This document shows, piece by piece, positions 1 to 5,724 of a stretch of DNA of 5,724 bases (position 1 is its first letter; every line of letters starts with the position of its first letter). The notes under the pieces are model-generated. The model saw only the letters and a program-made list of their open reading frames with translations. It was not told the origin of the DNA and did no database searches. The stretch lies in contig CAZUGH010000092.1 in assembly GCA_964619785.1 (NCBI GenBank), forward strand, positions 1 through 5,724. The letters are read 5' to 3'. This DNA comes from CAZUGH01 sp964619785 (lineage in GTDB: Bacteria > Bacillota > Clostridia > Lachnospirales > Lachnospiraceae). Made by a program: the position numbers and the translations under genes.

Positions 1-1150
1 CTAATTCTTTCATAACAAATGGCTTGAATAACTCAATCGCCATCTCTTTTGGAAGACCGCACTGATAAATCTTCAATTCTGGACCTACAACGATAACGGA
101 ACGTCCGGAATAGTCAACACGCTTACCAAGCAAGTTCTGACGGAAACGACCCTGCTTACCTTTCAGCATATCGGAAAGAGACTTCAATGCACGATTACCA
201 GGACCTGTAACTGGACGTCCACGACGACCGTTGTCAATCAGAGCATCTACTGCTTCCTGAAGCATTCTTTTCTCATTACGAACGATAATATCTGGAGCTC
301 CTAATTCAAGAAGTCTCTTCAGACGATTATTACGATTAATGATACGACGATATAAATCATTCATATCAGATGTTGCAAAACGACCACCATCTAACTGTAC
401 CATAGGACGTAAGTCTGGTGGAATAACTGGAATAACTGTAAGAACCATCCACTCAGGAAGATTGCCTGACTCACGGAATGCTTCTACTACTTCCAATCGT
501 TTGATAATACGCGCTCTCTTCTGTCCCGTTGAACTCTTTAGTTCAGACTTCAATTCCTTAGACTCTTTCTCTAAGTCGATACTCTGAAGAAGTTCCTGAA
601 CAGACTCAGCTCCCATACCTACACGGAACTGATCGCCGTACAATTCTCTGGCATCCTGATACTCTTTCTCTGTGAGAACCTGCTTAACCTGAATGTCCTT
701 AACTTCTGAATCCAATACAATATAAGATGCAAAATAAAGAACCTTCTCAAGTACTCTAGGTGAAATATCAAGAATCAGACCCATACGACTAGGGATACCC
801 TTAAAATACCAAATATGAGAAACGGGTGCAGCTAATTCAATATGTCCCATACGTTCACGACGGACGCTGGATTTTGTAACCTCAACGCCACATCGATCAC
901 AGACAACACCTTTATATCTTACTTTTTTATATTTTCCACAATGACATTCCCAGTCTTTGCTTGGTCCAAATATTTTTTCACAAAATAGACCATCTTTCTC
1001 TGGTTTCAGTGTACGATAATTGATTGTCTCTGGTTTCTTCACTTCGCCTCGTGACCATTCACGAATCTTCTCTGGAGAAGCCAGACGAATCTGTATCTTG
1101 TCATATGTTAATGCTTTTGTTTCTTCAGTAACATTGCTAGTTGGTTGCAT
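1..1150 (-). CDS. rpoC: DNA-directed RNA polymerase subunit beta' (RpoC), 5' part; gene runs off the left edge
   Basis: This is the first 383 codons of the beta' subunit, which with beta forms the active-site cleft and clamp of RNA polymerase in the cytoplasm. The frame is open from the ATG at 1150-1148 to the window edge without a stop. The N-terminal zinc ribbon is intact, with cysteines at residues 69, 71, 84 and 87 (CHC...CDRC pattern). It is followed by the clamp helices, the lid (around residues 250-263, LDGGRFATSD), the rudder region (GRRGRPVTGPGNRALKSL, around 309-325) and switch 2 (GKQGRFRQNLLGKRVDYSGR, 331-350). The catalytic NADFDGD motif would lie further downstream, outside the window. 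The start is supported by an AAAGGA ribosome binding site 11 bases upstream and by the usual beta' N-terminal sequence. It lies 31 bases after rpoB with no terminator or promoter visible between, so the two are probably cotranscribed. Identification is secure; completeness of the gene cannot be judged here. Confidence 0.98.
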   Translation of the reverse strand, partial: MQPTSNVTEETKALTYDKIQIRLASPEKIREWSRGEVKKPETINYRTLKPEKDGLFCEKIFGPSKDWECHCGKYKKVRYKGVVCDRCGVEVTKSSVRRERMGHIELAAPVSHIWYFKGIPSRMGLILDISPRVLEKVLYFASYIVLDSEVKDIQVKQVLTEKEYQDARELYGDQFRVGMGAESVQELLQSIDLEKESKELKSELKSSTGQKRARIIKRLEVVEAFRESGNLPEWMVLTVIPVIPPDLRPMVQLDGGRFATSDMNDLYRRIINRNNRLKRLLELGAPDIIVRNEKRMLQEAVDALIDNGRRGRPVTGPGNRALKSLSDMLKGKQGRFRQNLLGKRVDYSGRSVIVVGPELKIYQCGLPKEMAIELFKPFVMKEL

Positions 1151-1161
1151 GTACGTACCTG

Positions 1162-1167
1162 TCCTTT
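1162..1167 (-). promoter_or_regulatory. Ribosome binding site of rpoC
   Basis: AAAGGA lies 11 bases before the rpoC ATG, within the 31-base rpoB-rpoC gap (1151-1181). A second AGG at 1158-1160 lies 7 bases from the start and may contribute. The gap holds nothing else that I can recognise, which fits translation of both genes from one transcript. Confidence 0.7.
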
Positions 1168-1181
1168 CTTAGTATATGGTT

Positions 1182-4100
1182 CTACTGTTCATCTACTTCA
1201 ACGGTATCATCTTCTGCAACGCTAATACTGCTGTCATCATCAATACTCTCAATGTCAGCTTCACGGTATCCTGCGTTCTCGAAAGACTCATTTTCAAGAT
1301 CAAAACTCTCACCGGACATCAGACTTTCTGTGTTTGGATCTTCAATTCCATCATCCACGTCTTCTGTCATCAGAACCTCATTACCATCTTCATCTAATAC
1401 TGTAACATCCAGTGCCAGAGCCTGTAGCTCTTTGAGGAGTACCTTGAAAGACTCAGGGATTCCAGGATCAGAGATGTTATCTCCCTTAATGATGGCTTCG
1501 TATGTCTTCACACGTCCTACAACATCATCCGACTTCACAGTCAGAATCTCTTGAAGAGTATAGGCAGCACCATAAGCTTCTAGTGCCCAAACCTCCATCT
1601 CTCCAAATCGCTGTCCACCGAACTGTGCTTTACCACCCAAAGGCTGTTGTGTAACCAGTGAGTAAGGTCCTGTGGAACGTGCATGAATCTTATCATCAAC
1701 CAAATGATGGAGTTTCAGATAGTGCATGAATCCGATGGTAGTCTCACCATCAAAATACTCACCACTACGTCCATCGCGAAGACGAACCTTACCATCTCTG
1801 CGAATTGGAACGCCAGCCCATTCCTTACGATAATCCTGATTTGCAACCAGGTATTCCATAACTTCTGGGTCCAGAACATCTTCATATTTCTTCTGGAACT
1901 CTTCGATTGTACTCATATTAGCATAATCATTGGCTAATTCCAGAGTATCCATAATATCATACTCGTTAGCACCATCAAATACAGGTGTTGCTACATTAAA
2001 TCCAAGTGCTTTAGCAGCCAGACTCAAGTGAATCTCCAAGACCTGACCGATATTCATACGAGAAGGTACACCAAGTGGGTTCAACACGATATCGAGTGGA
2101 CGACCATTTGGCAAGAATGGCATATCCTCAACTGGAAGTACACGGGAAACTACACCCTTGTTACCATGACGACCGGCCATCTTATCTCCAACCTGAATCT
2201 TTCTCTTCTGTGCAATATAGATACGAACAGTTTGGTTAACACCAGGTGATAACTCGTCACCATTCTCTCTTGTAAATACTTTAGCATCTACGACAATACC
2301 AAATTCACCATGTGGTACACGTAGAGATGTATCTCTAACTTCTCTTGCTTTCTCTCCGAAAATGGCACGCAACAGTCTCTCTTCTGCTGTCAACTCGGTC
2401 TCTCCCTTAGGAGTTACCTTGCCGACTAAGATATCCCCTGCACGAACCTCAGCGCCAATACGGATGATACCCTGTTCATTCAAATCTTTCAGTGCATCGT
2501 CTCCAACGCCTGGAACATCACGGGTAATCTCTTCTGGTCCTAATTTCGTATCTCTAGCATCTGTCTCATATTCGTTGATATGAACAGATGTATATATATC
2601 TTCCTGTACTAATCGTTCACTCAGAAGTACAGCATCCTCGTAGTTGTAACCTTCCCATGTCATGAAACCAATCAATGAGTTCTTACCAAGAGCAATCTCA
2701 CCACCGGCAGTAGATGGTCCGTCTGCGATAACCTGACCCTTCTCTACTACATCACCCTTTGTACAAATAGGGCGCTGGTTCATACATGTACCCTGATTAC
2801 TTCGAACAAACTTGGACAATTTGTACTCATCATAATTGCCGTCAGCCTTCTTGATTACGATACGATTGGATTCAGCACGTTCAACAACACCTGCTTCTTT
2901 TGCTACGACACAGTTACCTGAATCAACCGCAGCCTTTAATTCCATTCCTGTTCCAACTGCTGGAGCTTCTGTAACAAGAAGTGGAACTGCCTGACGCTGC
3001 ATGTTAGATCCCATCAGCGCACGGTTCGCATCATTATTTTCCAGGAAAGGAATCATGGCTGTTGCCACAGAAAATACCATCTTAGGTGATACGTCCATGT
3101 AATCAATCTTGCTCTTCTCAAACTCAGATGTCTCCTCGCGGAAACGACCTGATACATTATTATGAAGGAAATGACCTTCGTCATCTAATTTTTCATTCGC
3201 CTGTGCTATGTGATAGCGGTCTTCTTCATCTGCTGTCATGTATACAACTTCATTAGTAACACGTGGGTTCTCAAGATCAGTCTTGTCAACCTTACGGTAT
3301 GGGGCTTCAACAAATCCATACTCATTGATTCTCGCATAAGATGCCAAGGAGTTAATCAGACCGATGTTAGGACCTTCGGGAGTCTCGATAGGACACATTC
3401 TTCCATAATGAGAATAATGTACATCTCGAACTTCGAATCCAGCACGGTCTCTGGACAAACCACCAGGTCCCAATGCAGATAAACGTCTCTTATGTGTTAA
3501 CTCACTCAGTGGGTTATTCTGATCCATGAACTGTGACAACTGTGAACTTCCGAAGAATTCCTTCACTGCAGCAGTTACTGGCTTAATATTAATCAATGAC
3601 TGTGCAGAGATACCTTCGATATCCTGTGTTGTCATTCTCTCGCGTACGACACGTTCCATACGGGACAAACCGATACGATACTGATTCTGTAACAATTCAC
3701 CAACCGCACGAATACGACGATTACCCAAATGATCAATATCATCATCCTTGCCTACGCCATACTCTAAGTGCATATTGTAGTTAATGGATGCGAAAATATC
3801 TTCTTTGGTTATGTTCTTAGGAATTAATTCACTTGAATTTCTCTTAATTGCTTCAAACAAATCTTCTTCGGACTCATTTTCTTCCATAAGCTGCTTCAAC
3901 AGAGGATAGTAAACTTCTTCTGTGATTCCAAGCTCTTCCTTATTTGCATTTGGTACAAATGAATGTAAATCTACCATCATATTGGAAAGGACTTTAACAA
4001 CCTTTTCTTCTGTCTCAATCCATACAAATGGTGTCGCTGTATTCTGAATCTGTGTTGCCAATTCCTCAGTAACAAGAGTTCCCTTCTCAGCAACCACTTC

Positions 4101-5012
4101 TCCTGTCTCCATATCTACAACGTCTTCATGAAGCTTGAAGCCAGTGATACGATTACGGAAAGCGAGTTTCTTATTAAATTTATAACGTCCAACCTTAGCA
4201 AGATCATATCTTCTTACATCAAAGAACATGCTATTAATCAAACTCTCTGCACTATCAACAGAAAGTGGTTCGCCCGGACGAAGCTTTCTGTACAGCTCAA
4301 GAAGACCATCCTGATATGTCTCAGATGAATCTTTCTCGATACTTGCTAAAATCTTAGGCTCTTCACCGAATAACTGAAGAATCTCCTGATTTGTTCCGAC
4401 ACCGAGTGCACGAATCAGCACTGTGATAGGAACCTTTCTATTACGATCAACACGAACGTTGAAAATATCATTGGAGTCCGTCTCATACTCTAACCATGCA
4501 CCACGGTTAGGAATAACAGTCGCGGAGTAGAGTTCTTTACCTATTTTATCATGTCCGATGGCATAGTAGATACCAGGGGAACGAACAAGCTGACTTACAA
4601 TGACACGCTCAGCACCATTAATTACAAAGGTACCTGTTTGAGTCATCAATGGCAAGTCACCCATGAAAATTTCATGTTCATTGATTTCATCATTCTCTTT
4701 ATTATGAAGTCGAACCGTAACTTTAAGAGGTGCTGCATATGTTGCATCACGTTCCTTACATTCTTCGATTGAATACTTCACATCATCTTTGCACAGTTCA
4801 AAACTGACAAATTCAAGACTCAGATTGCCGCCATAGTCTTCGATTGGGGAAATATCACGAAAAACTTCATTTAGTCCTTCTTCTAAGAACCACTTGTAGG
4901 AATCCGTCTGTACCTCAATAAGATTTGGCATCTCCAGTACTTCTTTTTGTTTTGAGTAACTCATTCTCACGCCGTTGCCGACTTTGACTGGGCGTATTCT
5001 GTTTTTCTCCAT
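1182..5012 (-). CDS. rpoB: DNA-directed RNA polymerase subunit beta (RpoB), complete
   Basis: This is the beta subunit of RNA polymerase, 1,276 residues from the ATG at 5012-5010 to a TAG at 1182-1184. Numbering below is from that ATG. The N-terminal protrusion and lobe come first. The rifampicin-binding cluster follows at about 488-518, with the sensitive-type residues Asp497, His507 and Ser512 (E. coli Asp516, His526, Ser531), so no classical resistance change is present. The active-site stretch GDKMAGRHGNKG carries Lys944 and Lys952, matching E. coli Lys1065 and Lys1073. The C-terminal clamp part (STGPYSLVTQQPLGGKAQFG) is complete. The protein is longer than the roughly 1,190 residues of Bacillus RpoB; two insertions (around 356-400 and 1026-1072) and a long acidic tail explain this. 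A GTG at 5024-5022 in the same frame would add four residues, but it overlaps the AAGGAG ribosome binding site, so the ATG is preferred. The gene has its own promoter and is followed closely by rpoC. Confidence 0.98.
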   Translation of the reverse strand: MEKNRIRPVKVGNGVRMSYSKQKEVLEMPNLIEVQTDSYKWFLEEGLNEVFRDISPIEDYGGNLSLEFVSFELCKDDVKYSIEECKERDATYAAPLKVTVRLHNKENDEINEHEIFMGDLPLMTQTGTFVINGAERVIVSQLVRSPGIYYAIGHDKIGKELYSATVIPNRGAWLEYETDSNDIFNVRVDRNRKVPITVLIRALGVGTNQEILQLFGEEPKILASIEKDSSETYQDGLLELYRKLRPGEPLSVDSAESLINSMFFDVRRYDLAKVGRYKFNKKLAFRNRITGFKLHEDVVDMETGEVVAEKGTLVTEELATQIQNTATPFVWIETEEKVVKVLSNMMVDLHSFVPNANKEELGITEEVYYPLLKQLMEENESEEDLFEAIKRNSSELIPKNITKEDIFASINYNMHLEYGVGKDDDIDHLGNRRIRAVGELLQNQYRIGLSRMERVVRERMTTQDIEGISAQSLINIKPVTAAVKEFFGSSQLSQFMDQNNPLSELTHKRRLSALGPGGLSRDRAGFEVRDVHYSHYGRMCPIETPEGPNIGLINSLASYARINEYGFVEAPYRKVDKTDLENPRVTNEVVYMTADEEDRYHIAQANEKLDDEGHFLHNNVSGRFREETSEFEKSKIDYMDVSPKMVFSVATAMIPFLENNDANRALMGSNMQRQAVPLLVTEAPAVGTGMELKAAVDSGNCVVAKEAGVVERAESNRIVIKKADGNYDEYKLSKFVRSNQGTCMNQRPICTKGDVVEKGQVIADGPSTAGGEIALGKNSLIGFMTWEGYNYEDAVLLSERLVQEDIYTSVHINEYETDARDTKLGPEEITRDVPGVGDDALKDLNEQGIIRIGAEVRAGDILVGKVTPKGETELTAEERLLRAIFGEKAREVRDTSLRVPHGEFGIVVDAKVFTRENGDELSPGVNQTVRIYIAQKRKIQVGDKMAGRHGNKGVVSRVLPVEDMPFLPNGRPLDIVLNPLGVPSRMNIGQVLEIHLSLAAKALGFNVATPVFDGANEYDIMDTLELANDYANMSTIEEFQKKYEDVLDPEVMEYLVANQDYRKEWAGVPIRRDGKVRLRDGRSGEYFDGETTIGFMHYLKLHHLVDDKIHARSTGPYSLVTQQPLGGKAQFGGQRFGEMEVWALEAYGAAYTLQEILTVKSDDVVGRVKTYEAIIKGDNISDPGIPESFKVLLKELQALALDVTVLDEDGNEVLMTEDVDDGIEDPNTESLMSGESFDLENESFENAGYREADIESIDDDSSISVAEDDTVEVDEQ

Positions 5013-5101
5013 TGACGATTTCACTCCTTGTCTTTTCTACAAAACTGTGATATACTATTATCCGTAAGAGCTAATGCGCCTACCATACCACAATAGTGCA
5101 T
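5013..5101 (-). promoter_or_regulatory. 5' leader of the rpoBC transcript
   Basis: This is the region between the predicted transcription start (about 5101, inferred from the -10 box) and the rpoB ATG, about 89 bases. I see no open frame with a ribosome binding site, no riboswitch or T-box motif, and no U-rich terminator hairpin. Two short complementary segments, ACTATT (5092-5097) and AATAGT (5054-5059), could pair and close a loop of about 32 bases. That is weak evidence for structure. The ribosome binding site at its 3' end is outside this possible stem. Confidence 0.5.
5024..5029 (-). promoter_or_regulatory. Ribosome binding site of rpoB, deciding the ATG start
   Basis: AAGGAG lies 11 bases before the ATG at 5012. 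The alternative in-frame GTG (5024-5022) begins on the last base of this motif and could not be served by it. No other purine-rich site is placed to serve the GTG, so the site argues for the ATG and a 1,276-residue product. Confidence 0.8.
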
Positions 5102-5106
5102 TTTCC

Positions 5107-5135
5107 ATCTTACCACAGGTGTAGTAGGTTGTCAA
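5107..5135 (-). promoter_or_regulatory. Sigma-A type promoter for rpoBC
   Basis: A perfect -35 box TTGACA (5130-5135) is followed after 17 bases by TAAGAT (5107-5112), a 4 of 6 match to TATAAT. A TGG directly before it gives an extended -10 (TGGTAAGAT). Upstream of the -35 box the DNA is rich in A and T tracts (for example seven A at 5140-5146), as in an UP element that binds the alpha C-terminal domain. Predicted start of transcription is near 5101. The spacing and consensus match are strong for a housekeeping promoter; no experimental support is available here. Confidence 0.85.
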
Positions 5136-5147
5136 TATGTTTTTTTC

Positions 5148-5177
5148 AAAAATATTCATGTTATTATGAATATTTTT
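5148..5177. repeat. Perfect 12-base inverted repeat upstream of the rpoB promoter
   Basis: The arms AAAAATATTCAT (5148-5159) and ATGAATATTTTT (5166-5177) are exact reverse complements around a six-base spacer. The centre is about 62 bases upstream of the predicted transcription start and the near arm ends 12 bases from the -35 box. It could be an operator for a dimeric regulator, an AT-rich UP-like element, or a weak second hairpin behind the upstream gene's terminator. Only two of twelve pairs are G-C, so a stable RNA hairpin is less likely. The function is unknown. Confidence 0.6.
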
Positions 5178-5192
5178 TATTTGTATCAAATA

Positions 5193-5220
5193 ACAAAAGG
5201 ACTCACATGAGCCCTTTTGT
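5193..5220 (-). terminator. Intrinsic terminator of the upstream gene
   Basis: On the minus strand a stem of 12 pairs (ACAAAAGGGCTC with GAGTCCTTTTGT, one G-U pair) closes a four-base loop. The T-rich run TTTTGTTATTT at its 3' side completes a rho-independent terminator, though the run is interrupted. It lies 75 bases after the TGA at 5296-5298, and the second in-frame TGA (5203-5205) overlaps its loop and 3' arm. It separates the upstream gene from rpoBC. The plus-strand side also ends in a T-rich run, but no plus-strand gene is present to use it. Confidence 0.85.
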
Positions 5221-5295
5221 TTTAATTGGAATTGTTTCTAAAATATAGCCTCCATAGTATTTATTTGCATAGGCAAGATAGAACACATCTCCTAC
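5203..5295 (-). other. Probable former C-terminus of the upstream gene, beyond an in-frame TGA
   Basis: After the TGA at 5296-5298 the same frame is open for 30 codons to a TGA at 5203-5205. The encoded peptide (VGDVFYLAYANKYYGGYILE and ten further residues) has the tyrosine-rich alternating strand pattern of the protein before the stop. It aligns without gaps to an earlier repeat unit: QGIDCDGDYIYLA upstream corresponds to EGIQ-stop-VGDVFYLA here. The stop falls opposite a cysteine coded TGC, one base change from TGA. This suggests that the gene once ended at 5203 and has acquired a nonsense codon, though a sequencing error or genuine readthrough cannot be excluded. Confidence 0.65.
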
Positions 5296-5724
5296 TCATT
5301 GAATCCCTTCAATCTCTTTGAAGTAATTGCATTCAATCTTATCGATATAATTTCCTCCCATGTCATATATAAAGACATACTCCCCTCGCACATTTGTCGT
5401 CAGGTCTACTTTCGCAAGATAGATATAATCCCCATCGCAGTCGATTCCTTGATATGCATTATAATCATTCTCCAAATGAAACTTCTTTATCAATTGAAAA
5501 TTCTCATCAACAAGATAGATATATGGATAGGTCCAACCCACTGTATTATTCTCTTCCGTATAATAGATGCCACCAACTAAGACATATTGGTTTGCCTTTT
5601 CATTATACGCAATCGACGCAACATTCCCTCCATCTACCAAGGAAGATAGCTCTACTGTTTCAACACTTTCTAGTGTATCTGCACGAATGATATATATTTT
5701 CGACGATGTTGCGTCAACCATATA
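5296..5724 (-). CDS. Beta-propeller-like repeat protein of unknown function, 3' part; gene begins beyond the right edge
   Basis: The frame enters from the right edge and gives 142 residues before a TGA at 5296-5298. An ATG at 5721-5719 exists, but the frame is open before it (a TAT codon at the edge) and no ribosome binding site can be seen, so this is most likely the inside of a longer gene. The protein is rich in Tyr, Ile, Val, Asp and Gly. It shows repeated units of about 40-50 residues with a strand-turn-strand pattern: SKIYIIRADTLESVETVEL, YIYLVDENFQLIKKFHL and GEYVFIYDMGGNYIDKI. This pattern is typical of beta-propeller proteins, but I cannot assign a family or a ligand. No catalytic motif is visible, and any signal peptide would lie outside the window. 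The reading frame continues in protein-like form past the TGA, so the annotated product may lack its last blade or the gene may be a pseudogene. A terminator separates it from rpoBC, and a functional link to them is unlikely. Confidence 0.7.
   Translation of the reverse strand, partial: YMVDATSSKIYIIRADTLESVETVELSSLVDGGNVASIAYNEKANQYVLVGGIYYTEENNTVGWTYPYIYLVDENFQLIKKFHLENDYNAYQGIDCDGDYIYLAKVDLTTNVRGEYVFIYDMGGNYIDKIECNYFKEIEGIQ

Noticed and set aside
1148..1158. GTACGTAC palindrome next to the rpoC start as a regulatory site
   Set aside because: It is only eight bases long and sits in the spacer between ribosome binding site and ATG; a palindrome of this length is expected by chance.
1141..1554. 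Plus-strand open frame of 137 codons, serine- and threonine-rich
   Set aside because: It lies antisense to the 3' end of rpoB and the start of rpoC. Its composition is explained by the complement of the acidic RpoB tail codons, and no convincing ribosome binding site is seen.
3459..3551. Possible rifampicin-resistance substitutions in the RpoB rifampicin cluster
   Set aside because: The residues at the main resistance positions (Asp, His and Ser) are of the sensitive type and the cluster is conserved.
5022..5024. GTG as the rpoB start codon
   Set aside because: It overlaps the AAGGAG ribosome binding site; the ATG at 5012-5010 is correctly spaced and gives the usual MEKNRIRP N-terminus.
5258..5298. 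The TGA at 5296-5298 as a selenocysteine codon, since it aligns with a cysteine and short hairpins follow it (AGG-AGAT with ATCT-TG-CCT, and TTGC-CTAT-GCAA)
   Set aside because: The first hairpin's loop begins only about 10 bases after the TGA, closer than in known bacterial SECIS elements. The second has only four pairs and no G in its loop. There is no redox motif and the repeat-protein context does not suggest a selenoprotein.
5299..5690. Two overlapping plus-strand frames of 93 and 98 codons opposite the propeller-like gene
   Set aside because: Both are antisense shadows of a minus-strand frame with clear protein repeat character. The encoded peptides show no recognisable pattern, and neither has a good promoter or ribosome binding site.

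Overview
The window carries the RNA polymerase genes rpoB (complete) and rpoC (5' part only) on the minus strand. Upstream of them, also on the minus strand, is the 3' part of an unrelated gene that looks like a beta-propeller protein. Protein sequence, low GC, strong AAGGAG-type ribosome binding sites and AT-rich intergenic DNA point to a Gram-positive Clostridia-type organism. The RpoB protein, with its length near 1,276 residues and its long acidic tail, looks most like the family Lachnospiraceae. This placement comes from recognising the sequence, not from a search.

Layout, in the direction of transcription (from high to low coordinates). Positions 5724-5296 hold the end of a gene that begins outside the window and codes for a tyrosine-rich, strand-rich repeat protein. 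It stops at a TGA at 5296-5298, but the same frame stays convincingly protein-like for 30 more codons and ends at a TGA at 5203-5205, inside the loop of an intrinsic terminator (5193-5220). After the terminator come a perfect 12-base inverted repeat (5148-5177), a strong sigma-A type promoter (TTGACA, 17 bases, extended -10 TGGTAAGAT; 5107-5135), a leader of about 90 bases, then rpoB (5012-1182), a 31-base gap with a ribosome binding site, and rpoC (from 1150 off the left edge).

RpoB (beta) and RpoC (beta') together form the catalytic core of RNA polymerase, and their close spacing implies one transcript. The usual upstream neighbours rplJ and rplL are not next to rpoB here. The terminator followed by a good promoter suggests that rpoBC is its own transcription unit.

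Most of the window is ordinary conserved housekeeping sequence and I see no sign of a new multi-gene system. The points worth a second look are the apparent nonsense codon in the upstream gene, the inverted repeat beside the rpoB promoter, and two lineage-type insertions plus an acidic tail in RpoB.
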